Shown: positions 18,098 through 26,393 of the stretch, one piece after another | How the letters are laid out: every line of letters starts with the position of its first letter | How positions within the stretch are numbered: position 1 is the stretch's first letter | From: Streptomyces sp. NBC_01214 | GTDB lineage: Bacteria; Actinomycetota; Actinomycetes; Streptomycetales; Streptomycetaceae | Reading direction: 5' to 3' | Assembly: GCF_026340975.1 (NCBI RefSeq) | Contig: NZ_JAPEOS010000001.1 | Span: 642,501-706,500, forward strand | Length of the DNA: 64,000 nucleotides | Notes under the pieces: model-generated | What the model was told of the DNA's origin: nothing | The model's input: only the letters and a program-made list of their open reading frames with translations | Database searches by the model: none | Program-made: the position numbers and the translations under genes

Positions 18098-18313
18098 CTA
18101 CGGCTCCGTGTGGCGGGTCGCGTCCCTACGGGCCAGGTCGCGGGAGCGGCGGGCCGGACCGCTCCAGCCGCACGTGCAGACGGCCAGACAGAACGATCCG
18201 CGGTCGGCGGTGGATGTGGTGTGGCCGGTCGGGGGCTCCGGCCGTGCGTGCGGCCGCGGGAGCGGCAGGGAGTCAAGCGGAGGGGCCAGTCTCGCTTCGG
18301 TGTGCGGTTCCAC
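18098..18313 (-). CDS. Small protein with C-terminal CxCGW motif
   Basis: A probable protein of about 71 residues starts at GTG 18313 (VEPHTEARLAPPLDSLPLPR). Its C-terminus GSFCLAVCTCGWSGPARRSR contains a CxxxCxCGW motif followed by basic residues, a pattern I associate with small conserved actinobacterial proteins, perhaps metal-binding. The start is uncertain because the frame stays open to 18424 and the ribosome binding site is weak. Confidence 0.45.
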   Translation of the reverse strand: MEPHTEARLAPPLDSLPLPRPHARPEPPTGHTTSTADRGSFCLAVCTCGWSGPARRSRDLARRDATRHTEP

Positions 18314-18444
18314 AGGTCCACGGTACCGGGGCGGGCGGCGCGCAGGGAGGGTGCGCCCCCGTGACGGGAAACCCCGGACCTCGTTAAGCGGAGCGGGTGG
18401 GGGCCTCGGGCAAGCAGCGGTCATGCGTTGGGGGTTGGCAGGCG

Positions 18445-19275
18445 ATGGTGGATCACCAGCTCAGGCGGCCGCGCGGGCGTGCGGGCGAGGCGGTGCTCGC
18501 CGCCGGCGTCACCCTGGCGGTCACGACGATGACCGGGTGCGCGGGCGACGCGGGCGACGGCCGGCCTCCGGCGGACGCGGCGGCGGTGGTCCGCGGGGCC
18601 GCCGACGCACTGGCGAGAACCGGCAGTGCTCGGGCCCGTACGGCCATGGAGATGGCCACGGGCGGTACCCGGGTCACGATCCGCGGCGAGGGCGGGGTCG
18701 ACTTCAAGAAGCGGATGGGCCAGCTCCTTGTGATGCTCCCGGCCGATGTGAAGGGCAAGGCCGAGCACCGGCCCATCACGGAGCTGCTCGTACCGGGCGC
18801 GCTCTACATGAAGAACCGCGGCGCGGGCGTCCCGGACGACAAGTGGGTCAGGGTCGACACGACGACCCTGAACGACGGGAACCTGGTCACGGGCGGGGCC
18901 ACCGATCCGCTGGTCGCGGCCGAGCTGCTGAAGGGCGCGCAGGAGGTGACGTACGTGGGGGAGACCGAGGTGGCGGGCACGAAGGTGCGGCACTACCGGG
19001 GGACCACCGACATCGGGCGGGCCGCTGCGAGCGCGTCGCCGGAGGTGAGGGGTGTACTGGAGGCGGCGGCGAAAGGGTTCAGCACGGACACGGTGCCGTT
19101 CGACGCCTACCTGGACGAGGAGGGGCGCTTGCGGAAGGTCAGACACCGGTTCACGTACGTCAACAATGGCGTGATCGATGTGTCCTCGACCACACTGCTG
19201 TACGGGTTCGGGACGCCGGTGACCGTCGTATTGCCCGCAAGTGGGGACATTTACGCTGGGAAGATCTCCGACTAG
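18445..19275 (+). CDS. Secreted lipoprotein, LppX/LolA-like
   Basis: This 276-residue protein has a lipoprotein signal peptide: a basic start (MVDHQLRRPRGRAG), a hydrophobic core (LAAGVTLAVTTMT), then a lipobox ending TGC at about residue 33. The mature part has the features of the LppX/LprAFG/LolA-like fold found in actinobacterial lipoproteins: ALARTGSARARTAMEMATGG, DKWVRVDTTT, VRHYRGTTDI and YLDEEGRLRKVRHRFTY. The family binds lipid or other hydrophobic ligands on the outer face of the membrane. ATG 18445 places the signal sequence best. Confidence 0.75.
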   Translation: MVDHQLRRPRGRAGEAVLAAGVTLAVTTMTGCAGDAGDGRPPADAAAVVRGAADALARTGSARARTAMEMATGGTRVTIRGEGGVDFKKRMGQLLVMLPADVKGKAEHRPITELLVPGALYMKNRGAGVPDDKWVRVDTTTLNDGNLVTGGATDPLVAAELLKGAQEVTYVGETEVAGTKVRHYRGTTDIGRAAASASPEVRGVLEAAAKGFSTDTVPFDAYLDEEGRLRKVRHRFTYVNNGVIDVSSTTLLYGFGTPVTVVLPASGDIYAGKISD

Positions 19276-19455
19276 TGGGGCGGGTGGGGGACGGGCGGCG
19301 CGATCGGGCCACGGCCCGGTATCCGGAAATGGTCCATCCGTGTCATGCGGGGGACGGCACGGCCTCCCTACGCTGAGAAGCCGGGCGCCGGCGCGTGGTG
19401 CGGTGCGGTATGACCGATGACGGCCGGTGGCCGGTGGCAGATTGAGGTGACACGC

Positions 19456-19602
19456 GTGACTCCCGCAGGCGGTACGACGGTGCAGGACCACGTTGCTCTC
19501 GCCGAGATCGAGTTGTGCGGTGAGCTGATCATCGCCGCCTCGGCGGCCGCGGAGGAGCGGCTGAGCCTGGACCGCATCGACGAGGTCCTGCTCGGGCAGT
19601 AG
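19456..19602 (+). CDS. Small hypothetical protein (48 aa)
   Basis: A short protein starts at GTG 19456 with a well-placed GAGGTG: VTPAGGTTVQDHVALAEIEL, ending RIDEVLLGQ. It is acidic and probably helical, with a single Cys (ELCGEL). Small proteins of this kind are common in Streptomyces; I cannot assign a function. The frame is open further upstream (ATG 19417), but the GTG has the better ribosome binding site. Confidence 0.55.
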   Translation: MTPAGGTTVQDHVALAEIELCGELIIAASAAAEERLSLDRIDEVLLGQ

Positions 19603-19669
19603 TCGGCTCGTCGCATCCCGGCGGGGGTGCGGGTGTGCCGAGCCGTCTCTCGGCTGCCGCGCCGCTGCT

Positions 19670-19714
19670 GGGGCTCCGCCCCGGGCCCCGTATCTCAGAC
19701 GCCGGCGGGCTGGG
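19670..19714 (+). repeat. Dispersed GC-rich repeat, single copy
   Basis: GGGGCTCCGCCCC followed by GGGCCCCGTATCTCAGACGC and CGGCGGGCTGGG is a slightly diverged copy of the repeat arrayed at 10998-11213. It lies between the convergent 48-residue gene and csoR and may act as a terminator for either. Confidence 0.8.
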
Positions 19715-19744
19715 ATGTGCGGGGCCGGGCTCGGGGTTCGCCGG

Positions 19745-20059
19745 TCAGGTGCGCAGGAGGCGGGCGATGGCCTTGGTGGCTTCCTCGACCTTGGCGTCGA
19801 TCTCGGTGCCGCCCTTGACCGCGGCGTCAGCGACACAGTGCCGCAGGTGTTCCTCCAGCAGCTGGAGCGCGAAGGATTGCAGTGCCTTCGTGCTCGCCGA
19901 GACCTGGGTGAGTATGTCGATGCAGTAGACGTCTTCGTCGACGAGCCGCTGGAGGCCGCGGATCTGGCCCTCGATCCGGCGCAGCCGCTTGAGGTGCTCG
20001 TCCTTCTGGTGGTGATAGCCGTGGACGGCTCCGGAGCCCTCCGCCTCGATGGTCGTCAT
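19745..20059 (-). CDS. csoR: CsoR-type metal-sensing transcriptional repressor
   Basis: This 104-residue all-helical repressor is of the CsoR/RcnR family (HLKRLRRIEGQIRGLQRLVD is the signature helix). The Cu(I)-binding Cys-His-Cys set of CsoR is present: Cys in DVYCIDIL, and His and Cys in LLEEHLRHCV. It should repress copper-efflux genes and release DNA when Cu(I) binds. No copper transporter gene is adjacent, so it probably acts on distant targets as well as itself. A matching operator lies 43 bases upstream of the ATG. Confidence 0.88.
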   Translation of the reverse strand: MTTIEAEGSGAVHGYHHQKDEHLKRLRRIEGQIRGLQRLVDEDVYCIDILTQVSASTKALQSFALQLLEEHLRHCVADAAVKGGTEIDAKVEEATKAIARLLRT

Positions 20060-20101
20060 AGGTCCTCCCGTGGTCCGGAATGAGGGGTGCATGGCGAACG
20101 C

Positions 20102-20118
20102 ATACCCCTCATGGGTAT
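20102..20118. promoter_or_regulatory. CsoR operator-like inverted repeat
   Basis: ATACCCCTCATGGGTAT has ATACCC and GGGTAT arms around CTCAT, the same layout as known CsoR operators (TACCC...GGGTA). It overlaps the likely csoR promoter region, so autoregulation is expected. Confidence 0.8.
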
Positions 20119-20264
20119 AGGATACTGGGCCCCGCCGTGCGGGGCAGGGGGCCGTGGTCCTCACTCTGCCCGATGGAGCACACTGGGGAACGGCCGGTTA
20201 GCCGTGGCAGGGGGATGCGCCTAGCATCAGCCTGACCGAATCCAATGCACCCCGAGGACCTCAC

Positions 20265-20885
20265 GTGCGATTTCGTCTGACCCCCAGGGAGACGAGCTTC
20301 TACGACATGTTCGCCGCATCCGCGGACAACATCGTCACGGGCTCCAAGCTCCTGATGGAACTGCTCGGAGCGGACTCCTCCGCCCGGGCCGAGATCGCGG
20401 AGCGGATGCGGGCAGCGGAGCACGCGGGGGACGACGCCACTCACGCGATCTTCCACCAGTTGAACTCCTCCTTCATCACGCCGTTCGACCGCGAGGACAT
20501 CTACAACCTGGCCTCGTCGCTCGACGACATCATGGACTTCATGGAGGAGGCCGTCGACCTCGTCGTCCTCTACAACGTGGAGGAGCTCCCCAAGGGTGTC
20601 GAGCAGCAGATCGAGGTGCTGGCGCGGGCGGCCGAGCTGACCGCGGAGGCCATGCCGCACCTGCGGACGATGGACAACCTCACCGAGTACTGGATCGAGG
20701 TCAACCGCCTTGAGAACCAGGCCGACCAGATCCACCGCAAGCTGCTCGCCCAGCTCTTCAACGGCAAGTACGACGCCATCGAGGTGCTGAAGCTCAAGCA
20801 GATCGTCGACGTGCTCGAAGAGGCGGCCGACGCGTTCGAGCACGTTGCGAACACGGTGGAGACCATCGCGGTCAAGGAGTCCTGA
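20265..20885 (+). CDS. DUF47 (PhoU-like) accessory protein of Pit phosphate transporter
   Basis: This 206-residue helical cytoplasmic protein is of the DUF47/PhoU-like family (RETSFYDMFAASADNIVTGS; HQLNSSFITPFDREDIYNLA; IDDIMDFMEEAVDLV-type helices). Members form metal-binding helical bundles and regulate the neighbouring Pit permease. It lies five bases upstream of the pit gene with GTG start 20265 and is surely cotranscribed with it. Confidence 0.92.
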   Translation: MRFRLTPRETSFYDMFAASADNIVTGSKLLMELLGADSSARAEIAERMRAAEHAGDDATHAIFHQLNSSFITPFDREDIYNLASSLDDIMDFMEEAVDLVVLYNVEELPKGVEQQIEVLARAAELTAEAMPHLRTMDNLTEYWIEVNRLENQADQIHRKLLAQLFNGKYDAIEVLKLKQIVDVLEEAADAFEHVANTVETIAVKES

Positions 20886-20890
20886 ACCTC

Positions 20891-21889
20891 GTGGACACCT
20901 TTGCTCTGGTCGTGACCATCGGTGTTGCGCTCGGCTTCACGTATACGAACGGTTTCCACGACTCAGCGAACGCGATCGCGACGTCCGTCTCGACGCGGGC
21001 GCTGACCCCGCGGGCGGCGCTGGCGATGGCGGCCGTGATGAACCTCGCCGGCGCCTTCTTGGGCAGCGGCGTGGCCAAGACGGTCAGCCAGGGTCTGATC
21101 GAGACGCCCACCGGCTCCACGGGCATGTGGATCCTCTTCGCGGCGCTGGTCGGCGCGATCGTCTGGAACCTGATCACCTGGTACTTCGGGCTGCCGTCGT
21201 CCTCGTCGCACGCGTTGTTCGGCGGCATGGTCGGTGCGGCACTGGCCGGCGGCACGGAGGTGATCTGGTCGGGGGTCCTCGACAAGGTCGTCATCCCGAT
21301 GTTCGTCTCGCCGGTCGTCGGTCTGGTCGTCGGCTACCTGGTGATGGTGGCCATCCTGTGGATGTTCCGCCGGTCCAACCCGCACAAGGCGAAGCACGGC
21401 TTCCGTATCGCGCAGACGGTCTCGGCCGCCGCGATGGCGCTCGGTCACGGTCTGCAGGACGCGCAGAAGACGATGGGCATCGTCGTGATGGCCCTGGTCA
21501 TCGCCGATGTGCAGAGCGCCGACGCGCCGATCCCGGTCTGGGTCAAGGTCGTGTGTGCCGTGATGCTGTCGCTGGGTACGTACGCGGGTGGCTGGCGCAT
21601 CATGCGCACGCTCGGCCGCAAGATCATCGAGCTGGACCCGCCGCAGGGCTTCGCGGCCGAGACCACCGGCGCCTCGATCATGTTCGGCTCGGCGTACCTC
21701 TTCCACGCGCCGATCTCCACCACCCACGTGATCACCTCGGCGATCATGGGCGTGGGCGCGACCAAGCGCGTGAACGCGGTCCGCTGGGGCGTCGCCAAGA
21801 ACATCATCCTGGGCTGGTTCATCACGATGCCGGCCGCGGCCGTGGTCGCTGCGCTGTGCTTCTGGGTCGTGGACCTGGCGTTCGTGTAG
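20891..21889 (+). CDS. pit: Low-affinity inorganic phosphate transporter, Pit family
   Basis: This 332-residue polytopic protein has the duplicated Pit signatures. The first half has GFTYTNGFHDSANAIATSVS and YFGLPSSSSHALFGGMVGA; the second has MALGHGLQDAQKTMGIVVMA and HAPISTTHVITSAIMGVGA. It imports phosphate as a metal-phosphate complex with protons. The start is GTG 20891, five bases after the DUF47 gene. It ends before a strong terminator facing the convergent pst operon. Confidence 0.95.
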   Translation: MDTFALVVTIGVALGFTYTNGFHDSANAIATSVSTRALTPRAALAMAAVMNLAGAFLGSGVAKTVSQGLIETPTGSTGMWILFAALVGAIVWNLITWYFGLPSSSSHALFGGMVGAALAGGTEVIWSGVLDKVVIPMFVSPVVGLVVGYLVMVAILWMFRRSNPHKAKHGFRIAQTVSAAAMALGHGLQDAQKTMGIVVMALVIADVQSADAPIPVWVKVVCAVMLSLGTYAGGWRIMRTLGRKIIELDPPQGFAAETTGASIMFGSAYLFHAPISTTHVITSAIMGVGATKRVNAVRWGVAKNIILGWFITMPAAAVVAALCFWVVDLAFV

Positions 21890-21905
21890 TTCCCGGACGA
21901 AAAGC

Positions 21906-21940
21906 GGGCCGGCTCCCCCCACCCAGGGGGAGCCGGCCCT
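21906..21940. terminator. Terminator between pit and pstB
   Basis: GGGCCGGCTCCCCC and GGGGGAGCCGGCCC form perfect arms around a short loop, followed by CTCTTTCTTTC on the plus strand. It terminates the DUF47-pit transcript and may also serve the convergent pst operon. Confidence 0.88.
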
Positions 21941-22001
21941 CTTTCTTTCTTTCGCCTTGCGGTGGCACCGCCATGCAGCACCGCAGGACGCCTGTCCCGG
22001 T

Positions 22002-22778
22002 TTAGCCGAAGCGACCCGAGATGTAGTCCTCGGTCGCCTGGACGGACGGGTTCGAGAAGATCCGGTCCGTGTCGTCGAGCTCGATGAGCTTGCCGGGCTG
22101 GCCGACGGCCGAGAGGTTGAAGAAGGCGGTGCGGTCCGAGACGCGTGCCGCCTGCTGCATGTTGTGCGTCACGATGACGATCGTGAAGCGCTCCTTGAGC
22201 TCGCCGATCAGGTCCTCGATCGCCAGGGTGGAGATCGGGTCCAGCGCGGAGCAGGGCTCGTCCATCAGCAGGACCTGGGGCTCGACCGCGATGGCGCGGG
22301 CGATGCACAGACGCTGCTGCTGGCCGCCGGAGAGGCCGGAGCCGGGCTTGTTCAGGCGGTCCTTGACCTCGTTCCAGAGGTTGGCGCCCTGGAGCGACTT
22401 CTCGACGATGTCCGTGAGCTCGGACTTCTTGAAGTTGCCGTTCAGCCGCAGGCCCGCCGCCACGTTGTCGAAGATCGACATGGTGGGGAAGGGGTTCGGG
22501 CGCTGGAAGACCATGCCGACCGTGCGGCGGACCGCGACGGGGTCCACCCCGGCGCCGTACAGGTTCTCGTCGTCCAGCAGCACCTTGCCCTCGACGCGGC
22601 CGCCGGGGGTGACCTCGTGCATCCGGTTGAGGGTGCGCAGGAAGGTGGACTTGCCGCAGCCGGAGGGGCCGATGAAGGCGGTCACGGAGCGGGGCTCCAC
22701 GGTCATCGAGATGTCGTCGATGGCCTTGTGGGTGCCGTAGAAGGCGGACAGTCCGGAGACGTCGATTCGCTTCGCCAT
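22002..22778 (-). CDS. pstB: Phosphate ABC transporter ATP-binding protein PstB
   Basis: This 258-residue ABC ATPase has Walker [10 protein letters not shown], the PstB-typical [19 protein letters not shown] after the Q-loop, signature LSGGQQQR, Walker [14 protein letters not shown] and the switch His in VTHNM. It energises high-affinity phosphate import with PstA and PstC. It is the last gene of pstSCAB, 30 bases after pstA. Confidence 0.97.
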   Translation of the reverse strand: MAKRIDVSGLSAFYGTHKAIDDISMTVEPRSVTAFIGPSGCGKSTFLRTLNRMHEVTPGGRVEGKVLLDDENLYGAGVDPVAVRRTVGMVFQRPNPFPTMSIFDNVAAGLRLNGNFKKSELTDIVEKSLQGANLWNEVKDRLNKPGSGLSGGQQQRLCIARAIAVEPQVLLMDEPCSALDPISTLAIEDLIGELKERFTIVIVTHNMQQAARVSDRTAFFNLSAVGQPGKLIELDDTDRIFSNPSVQATEDYISGRFG

Positions 22779-22808
22779 GAGGGGGTCACTTCGCTTTCAT
22801 GAGTCGCG

Positions 22809-23891
22809 TCAGCGACCGGTCTTCGGGGCCTTCCAGCGGGCGATGCCGCGGGCCACCAGATTGAGGATCATGACGAAGGCGATCAGGACGAGCGCTGCGG
22901 CCCATGCCCGGTCGTAGGAGGCTTCACTGCCGACCTTGTACTGCTCCCAAATGTAGAGCGGGAGCGAGGACTGGGCGCCTTCGAAGGGGTTGTTGTTGAT
23001 CAGCTGGGAGCCGAAGACCAGCAGCATGATCGGCGCGGTCTCGCCGGCGATGCGGGCGACGGCCAGCATCAGGCCGGTGGAGATGCCGCCGATGGCGGTG
23101 GGGAGCACGACCTTGAGGATCACGCGCCACTTCGGCACACCGAGGGCGAGGGCGGCCTCGCGCAGCTCGTTCGGGACGAGCTTGAGCATCTCCTCGGTGG
23201 AGCGGACCACGACCGGCATCATCAGGATCGACAGGGCCATGGCGCCGGCGAAGCCGGACGGGCCGAAGCCGAGCATCAGGTTCCAGGTCGTCAGGATGAA
23301 CAGGCCCGCGACGATGGAGGGGATGCCGGTCATGACGTCGACGAAGAAGGTGACGGACTTGGCGAGACTGCCCTTGCCGTACTCGACCAGGTAGACGGCG
23401 GTCAGCAGGCCGATGGGGGCCGCGATCAGCGTGGCGAGGGCCACCTGCTCGATCGTGCCGAGCAGCGCGTGGTAGACGCCGCCGCCCTCGTCGAAGCTGG
23501 TCACGCCGTTCATGGAGTGGCTGAGGAAGTTGCCGCTCAGGAGCTTCAGGCCGCGGCTGATCGTGGTCCACATCAGCGAGAGCAGCGGGATGACCGCGAG
23601 GACGAAGCAGACCCACACGAGGGAGGTCGCGACGCGGTCCTTGGCCTGGCGGCGGTTCTCGACCACCGCGCTGGCGGCGTACGTGACGGCGATGAAGAGC
23701 AGCGCCGCGAGCAGACCCCACTGGATCTTGCTCTGGAGGCCGAAGGCGAGGCCGATGCCGCAGCCGAGGGCGATCGAGAGGGCCGCGATGGCCGTCGGGG
23801 CCCAGCGGGGCAGGCCGCCGCGGGTGAGGCTGGCGGGGGCGGCGGACTTGCGGTCCCGGGTGGGCCGCTGGTCCTGGATTGCGTGGCTCAT
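22809..23891 (-). CDS. pstA: Phosphate ABC transporter permease PstA
   Basis: This 360-residue permease has a basic N-terminal extension (MSHAIQDQRPTRDRKSAAPA), two extra N-terminal helices and the conserved core with the EAA loop (REAALALGVPKWRVILKVVL) that docks on PstB. TGIPSIVAGLFI is a typical PstA segment. Its ATG overlaps the pstC stop by one base, indicating translational coupling. Confidence 0.95.
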   Translation of the reverse strand: MSHAIQDQRPTRDRKSAAPASLTRGGLPRWAPTAIAALSIALGCGIGLAFGLQSKIQWGLLAALLFIAVTYAASAVVENRRQAKDRVATSLVWVCFVLAVIPLLSLMWTTISRGLKLLSGNFLSHSMNGVTSFDEGGGVYHALLGTIEQVALATLIAAPIGLLTAVYLVEYGKGSLAKSVTFFVDVMTGIPSIVAGLFILTTWNLMLGFGPSGFAGAMALSILMMPVVVRSTEEMLKLVPNELREAALALGVPKWRVILKVVLPTAIGGISTGLMLAVARIAGETAPIMLLVFGSQLINNNPFEGAQSSLPLYIWEQYKVGSEASYDRAWAAALVLIAFVMILNLVARGIARWKAPKTGR

Positions 23892-24880
23892 CAGGCGTTC
23901 GCCCCCGAGAAGTCCTTGCGGCGAGCGATGATCAGGCGAGCGGCACCGTTGACCAGCAGGGTGAGCAGGAAGAGGACGAGACCGGAGGCGATCAGTGCGT
24001 CGCGGCCGAACTCGTTGGCCTCGTCGAACTTCGCGGCGATGTTCTGTGCGAACGTGCCGCCGCCCGGGTTCAGGATGTGGCCGGAGATCAGGAAGCTCGG
24101 GGAGAGGACGGTCGCGACGGCCATGGTCTCGCCGAGCGCGCGGCCGAGGCCGAGCATCGAGGCGGAGATGACGCCGGAGCGGCCGAAGGGCAGCACCGAC
24201 ATGCGGATGACCTCCCAGCGGGTCGCGCCGAGGGCCAGGGCGGCCTCCTCGTTCATGCGCGGGACCTGGAGGAAGACCTCGCGGCTGACGCTGGTCACGA
24301 TCGGCAGGATCATGATCGCGAGCAGGATGCCGACGGTGAAGAGCGAACGGGCGACGCCGACCTGGGTCTTCTCGAACACGTACGTCCAGCCGAGGTACTC
24401 GTCCAGCCAGAGGTTCAGGCCGCCCAGTTGCGGGACGAGGAAGAGGGCGCCCCAGATGCCGTAGATGATCGACGGCACGGCGGCCAGCAGGTCGACCACG
24501 TAGGCGAGGGGCGCGGCCAGCTTGCGCGGCGCGTAGTGCGAGATGAAGAGGGCGATGCCGACGGCGATCGGAACCGCGATGGTCATCGCGATGATCGAGC
24601 TGACGACGGTGCCGAAGAGCAGGACGGCGATGCCGAAGACGGGAGGGTTGGCCGACGCGTTCCAGTCGAAGGTGGTGAGGAAGTTCCCCTCGTTCTTCGA
24701 CAGGGCGATCGTGGCGCGGTAGGTGAGGAAGGCGGCGATCGACGCCATGATCACCAGAAGCAGGATGCCGGAGCCCTTGGAGAGCCCGGCGAAGATCTTG
24801 TCACCGGCGCGGCCGGTGGATCCTCCGCTACGGGTGACAGGCGGAGCCGTGTCTATCGGAGTGGGTGTGGTGGAAGCCAT
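23891..24880 (-). CDS. pstC: Phosphate ABC transporter permease PstC
   Basis: This 329-residue permease carries the PstC segments LLAAVPSIIYGIWGALFLVP and the EAA loop EEAALALGATRWEVIRMSVL, with six or more membrane helices. It forms the channel with PstA. It follows pstS after a 129-base spacer that holds a strong hairpin. Confidence 0.96.
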   Translation of the reverse strand: MASTTPTPIDTAPPVTRSGGSTGRAGDKIFAGLSKGSGILLLVIMASIAAFLTYRATIALSKNEGNFLTTFDWNASANPPVFGIAVLLFGTVVSSIIAMTIAVPIAVGIALFISHYAPRKLAAPLAYVVDLLAAVPSIIYGIWGALFLVPQLGGLNLWLDEYLGWTYVFEKTQVGVARSLFTVGILLAIMILPIVTSVSREVFLQVPRMNEEAALALGATRWEVIRMSVLPFGRSGVISASMLGLGRALGETMAVATVLSPSFLISGHILNPGGGTFAQNIAAKFDEANEFGRDALIASGLVLFLLTLLVNGAARLIIARRKDFSGANA

Positions 24881-24955
24881 GGTCTTTCCGGTCTGTGTGG
24901 GGGGCAGGCCCCCTGGCGGCGGTGCACCGGATTCCCCCGGGTGGAGGGGAAGGGT

Positions 24956-25001
24956 CCCGGGTCCGGGCCGCCCCCGGACGGGGGAGCGGACCGGACCCGG
25001 G
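24956..25001. promoter_or_regulatory. Strong hairpin between pstS and pstC
   Basis: Perfect 11-base arms CCCGGGTCCGG (24956-24966) and CCGGACCCGGG (24991-25001) enclose a 24-base GC-rich loop, eight bases after the pstS stop on the minus strand. There is no U-run. A partial terminator or 3' mRNA stabiliser here would let pstS be made in excess over pstCAB. Confidence 0.7.
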
Positions 25002-25009
25002 GTCAGGAC

Positions 25010-26146
25010 TTAGCCGAGGGTGTTGATGACCTCGCGGACCTTGGTGTTGATCTCGGCCGGGATCGGGGCGTAGCCGTTCTCGAGGAGGACCTTCTGGCCC
25101 GCGTCCGAGGCGGCGTAGTTCAGGAAGGACTTGACGGTCGGGAGCGTCTCGGCCTTGTTGCCCTTGTCGCAGACGACCTCGTAGGTCACCAGGACGAGCG
25201 GGTAGGCGCCCTCGGCCTTGGTGGTGTAGTCGAGCTTCAGGGCCAGGTCGGAGCCGGTGCCGGCAACCTTGGCGGCGGCGATGGCCTTGGAGGCGTTCTC
25301 ACCGCTGGCCTTGACCGGGGCGGCGGCACCCGTGTTCAGGTCGACGGTCTTGATGTTCTGCGAGCTGGCGAAGGAGAGCTCGAAGTAGCCGATCGCACCG
25401 TCGACCTGCTTGACCTGGGCGGCGACCTGGGCGGAGCCGGAGGCGGCCTGGCCACCCGGAGCGGCCCACTTCTTCGCGGGCTCGTACGGCCAGGCGTCGG
25501 GGGCGGTGGCCTTCAGGTACTTGGTGACGTTCTCGGTGGTGCCCGAGTCGTCGGAGCGGTGGAAGGGCTGGATGGCGGTGGAGGGAAGCGTGACGCCCGG
25601 GTTCAGCTTCTTGATCGCCTCGTCGTCCCACTTCTTGATCTTGTCGTTGAAGATGTTGGCGACCGTGGCGGCGTCCAGGTTCAGCTTGTCCACGCCGGCG
25701 ACGTTGAAGCCGAGGGCGACGGGACCGCCGACCATCGGCAGGTTGATGCCCTGGCCACCGGTGCAGATCTTCTTCGACTCCTCGACCTGCTCCGGCTTCA
25801 GCGCCGAGTCGGAGCCGGCGAAACCGACGCCGCCCTGGTTGAAGGCGACGATGCCCTCACCGGAGGAGGAGGACTTGTAGTTCACCTCGACGCCGGAGCA
25901 GGCGGCCATGTAGTTCTTGATCCACAGCTCGATCGCGTTCTTCTGCGCGGAGGAGCCGGAGGCCAGGAGCTTGCCCTTGGCGTCGTCGCACTTGATGTCG
26001 CCCGCGGCGGCCGCGGAGGGCTTCGCCGAGCCGTCGGCAGTCTTGGTGTTGTCGTCCGAGCCGCACGCCGTGAGGACCAGGGCGCCGGACACGACGAGCG
26101 CCCCGAGGGCGGAGGCACGAAGCATGTTCTTGCGCTGAAGCTTCAC
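25010..26146 (-). CDS. pstS: Phosphate-binding lipoprotein PstS
   Basis: This 378-residue protein has a lipoprotein signal (MKLQRKNMLRASALGALVVS, then LVLTACGSD with the lipobox Cys). The mature protein has the phosphate-binding signatures LLASGSSAQKNAIELWIKNY, YKSSSSGEGIVAFNQGGVGF and HRSDDSGTTENVTKYL. It captures phosphate at the outer membrane face and delivers it to PstCA. It is the first gene of the operon, with a PHO box about 165 bases upstream. Confidence 0.97.
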   Translation of the reverse strand: MKLQRKNMLRASALGALVVSGALVLTACGSDDNTKTADGSAKPSAAAAGDIKCDDAKGKLLASGSSAQKNAIELWIKNYMAACSGVEVNYKSSSSGEGIVAFNQGGVGFAGSDSALKPEQVEESKKICTGGQGINLPMVGGPVALGFNVAGVDKLNLDAATVANIFNDKIKKWDDEAIKKLNPGVTLPSTAIQPFHRSDDSGTTENVTKYLKATAPDAWPYEPAKKWAAPGGQAASGSAQVAAQVKQVDGAIGYFELSFASSQNIKTVDLNTGAAAPVKASGENASKAIAAAKVAGTGSDLALKLDYTTKAEGAYPLVLVTYEVVCDKGNKAETLPTVKSFLNYAASDAGQKVLLENGYAPIPAEINTKVREVINTLG

Positions 26147-26288
26147 TTTTCGGGTGTTCCTTCCAGAAGCCGCCGGCCGCTTTCTGTATCGGGGCGGCGT
26201 GCGAAGAGGACTACGTCGGTTGTGCGCGGCTGAGCTGCTCGACCTCCGGGCGACTCGCTCCGTGCATCACCGAAATTAGGCAGAACAG

Positions 26289-26337
26289 GTGAAGCAGCCG
26301 ACCGGGCCGAGTGAACGGATGGTGAACCGTGGTGGAC
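26289..26337 (-). promoter_or_regulatory. PHO box (PhoP-binding direct repeats) upstream of pstS
   Basis: Read on the minus strand, GGTTCACCATC is followed directly by CGTTCACTCGG, two 11-base direct repeat units of the Streptomyces PhoP consensus GTTCACC. A further CTTCAC lies in phase 22 bases downstream (plus-strand 26289). It is correctly placed and oriented to activate pstSCAB when phosphate is scarce. Confidence 0.85.
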
Positions 26338-26393
26338 GACCCGGTGCGTCCCGATCCGGTCACCCATGGCCGTCATCATCCGTTATCCGCACG

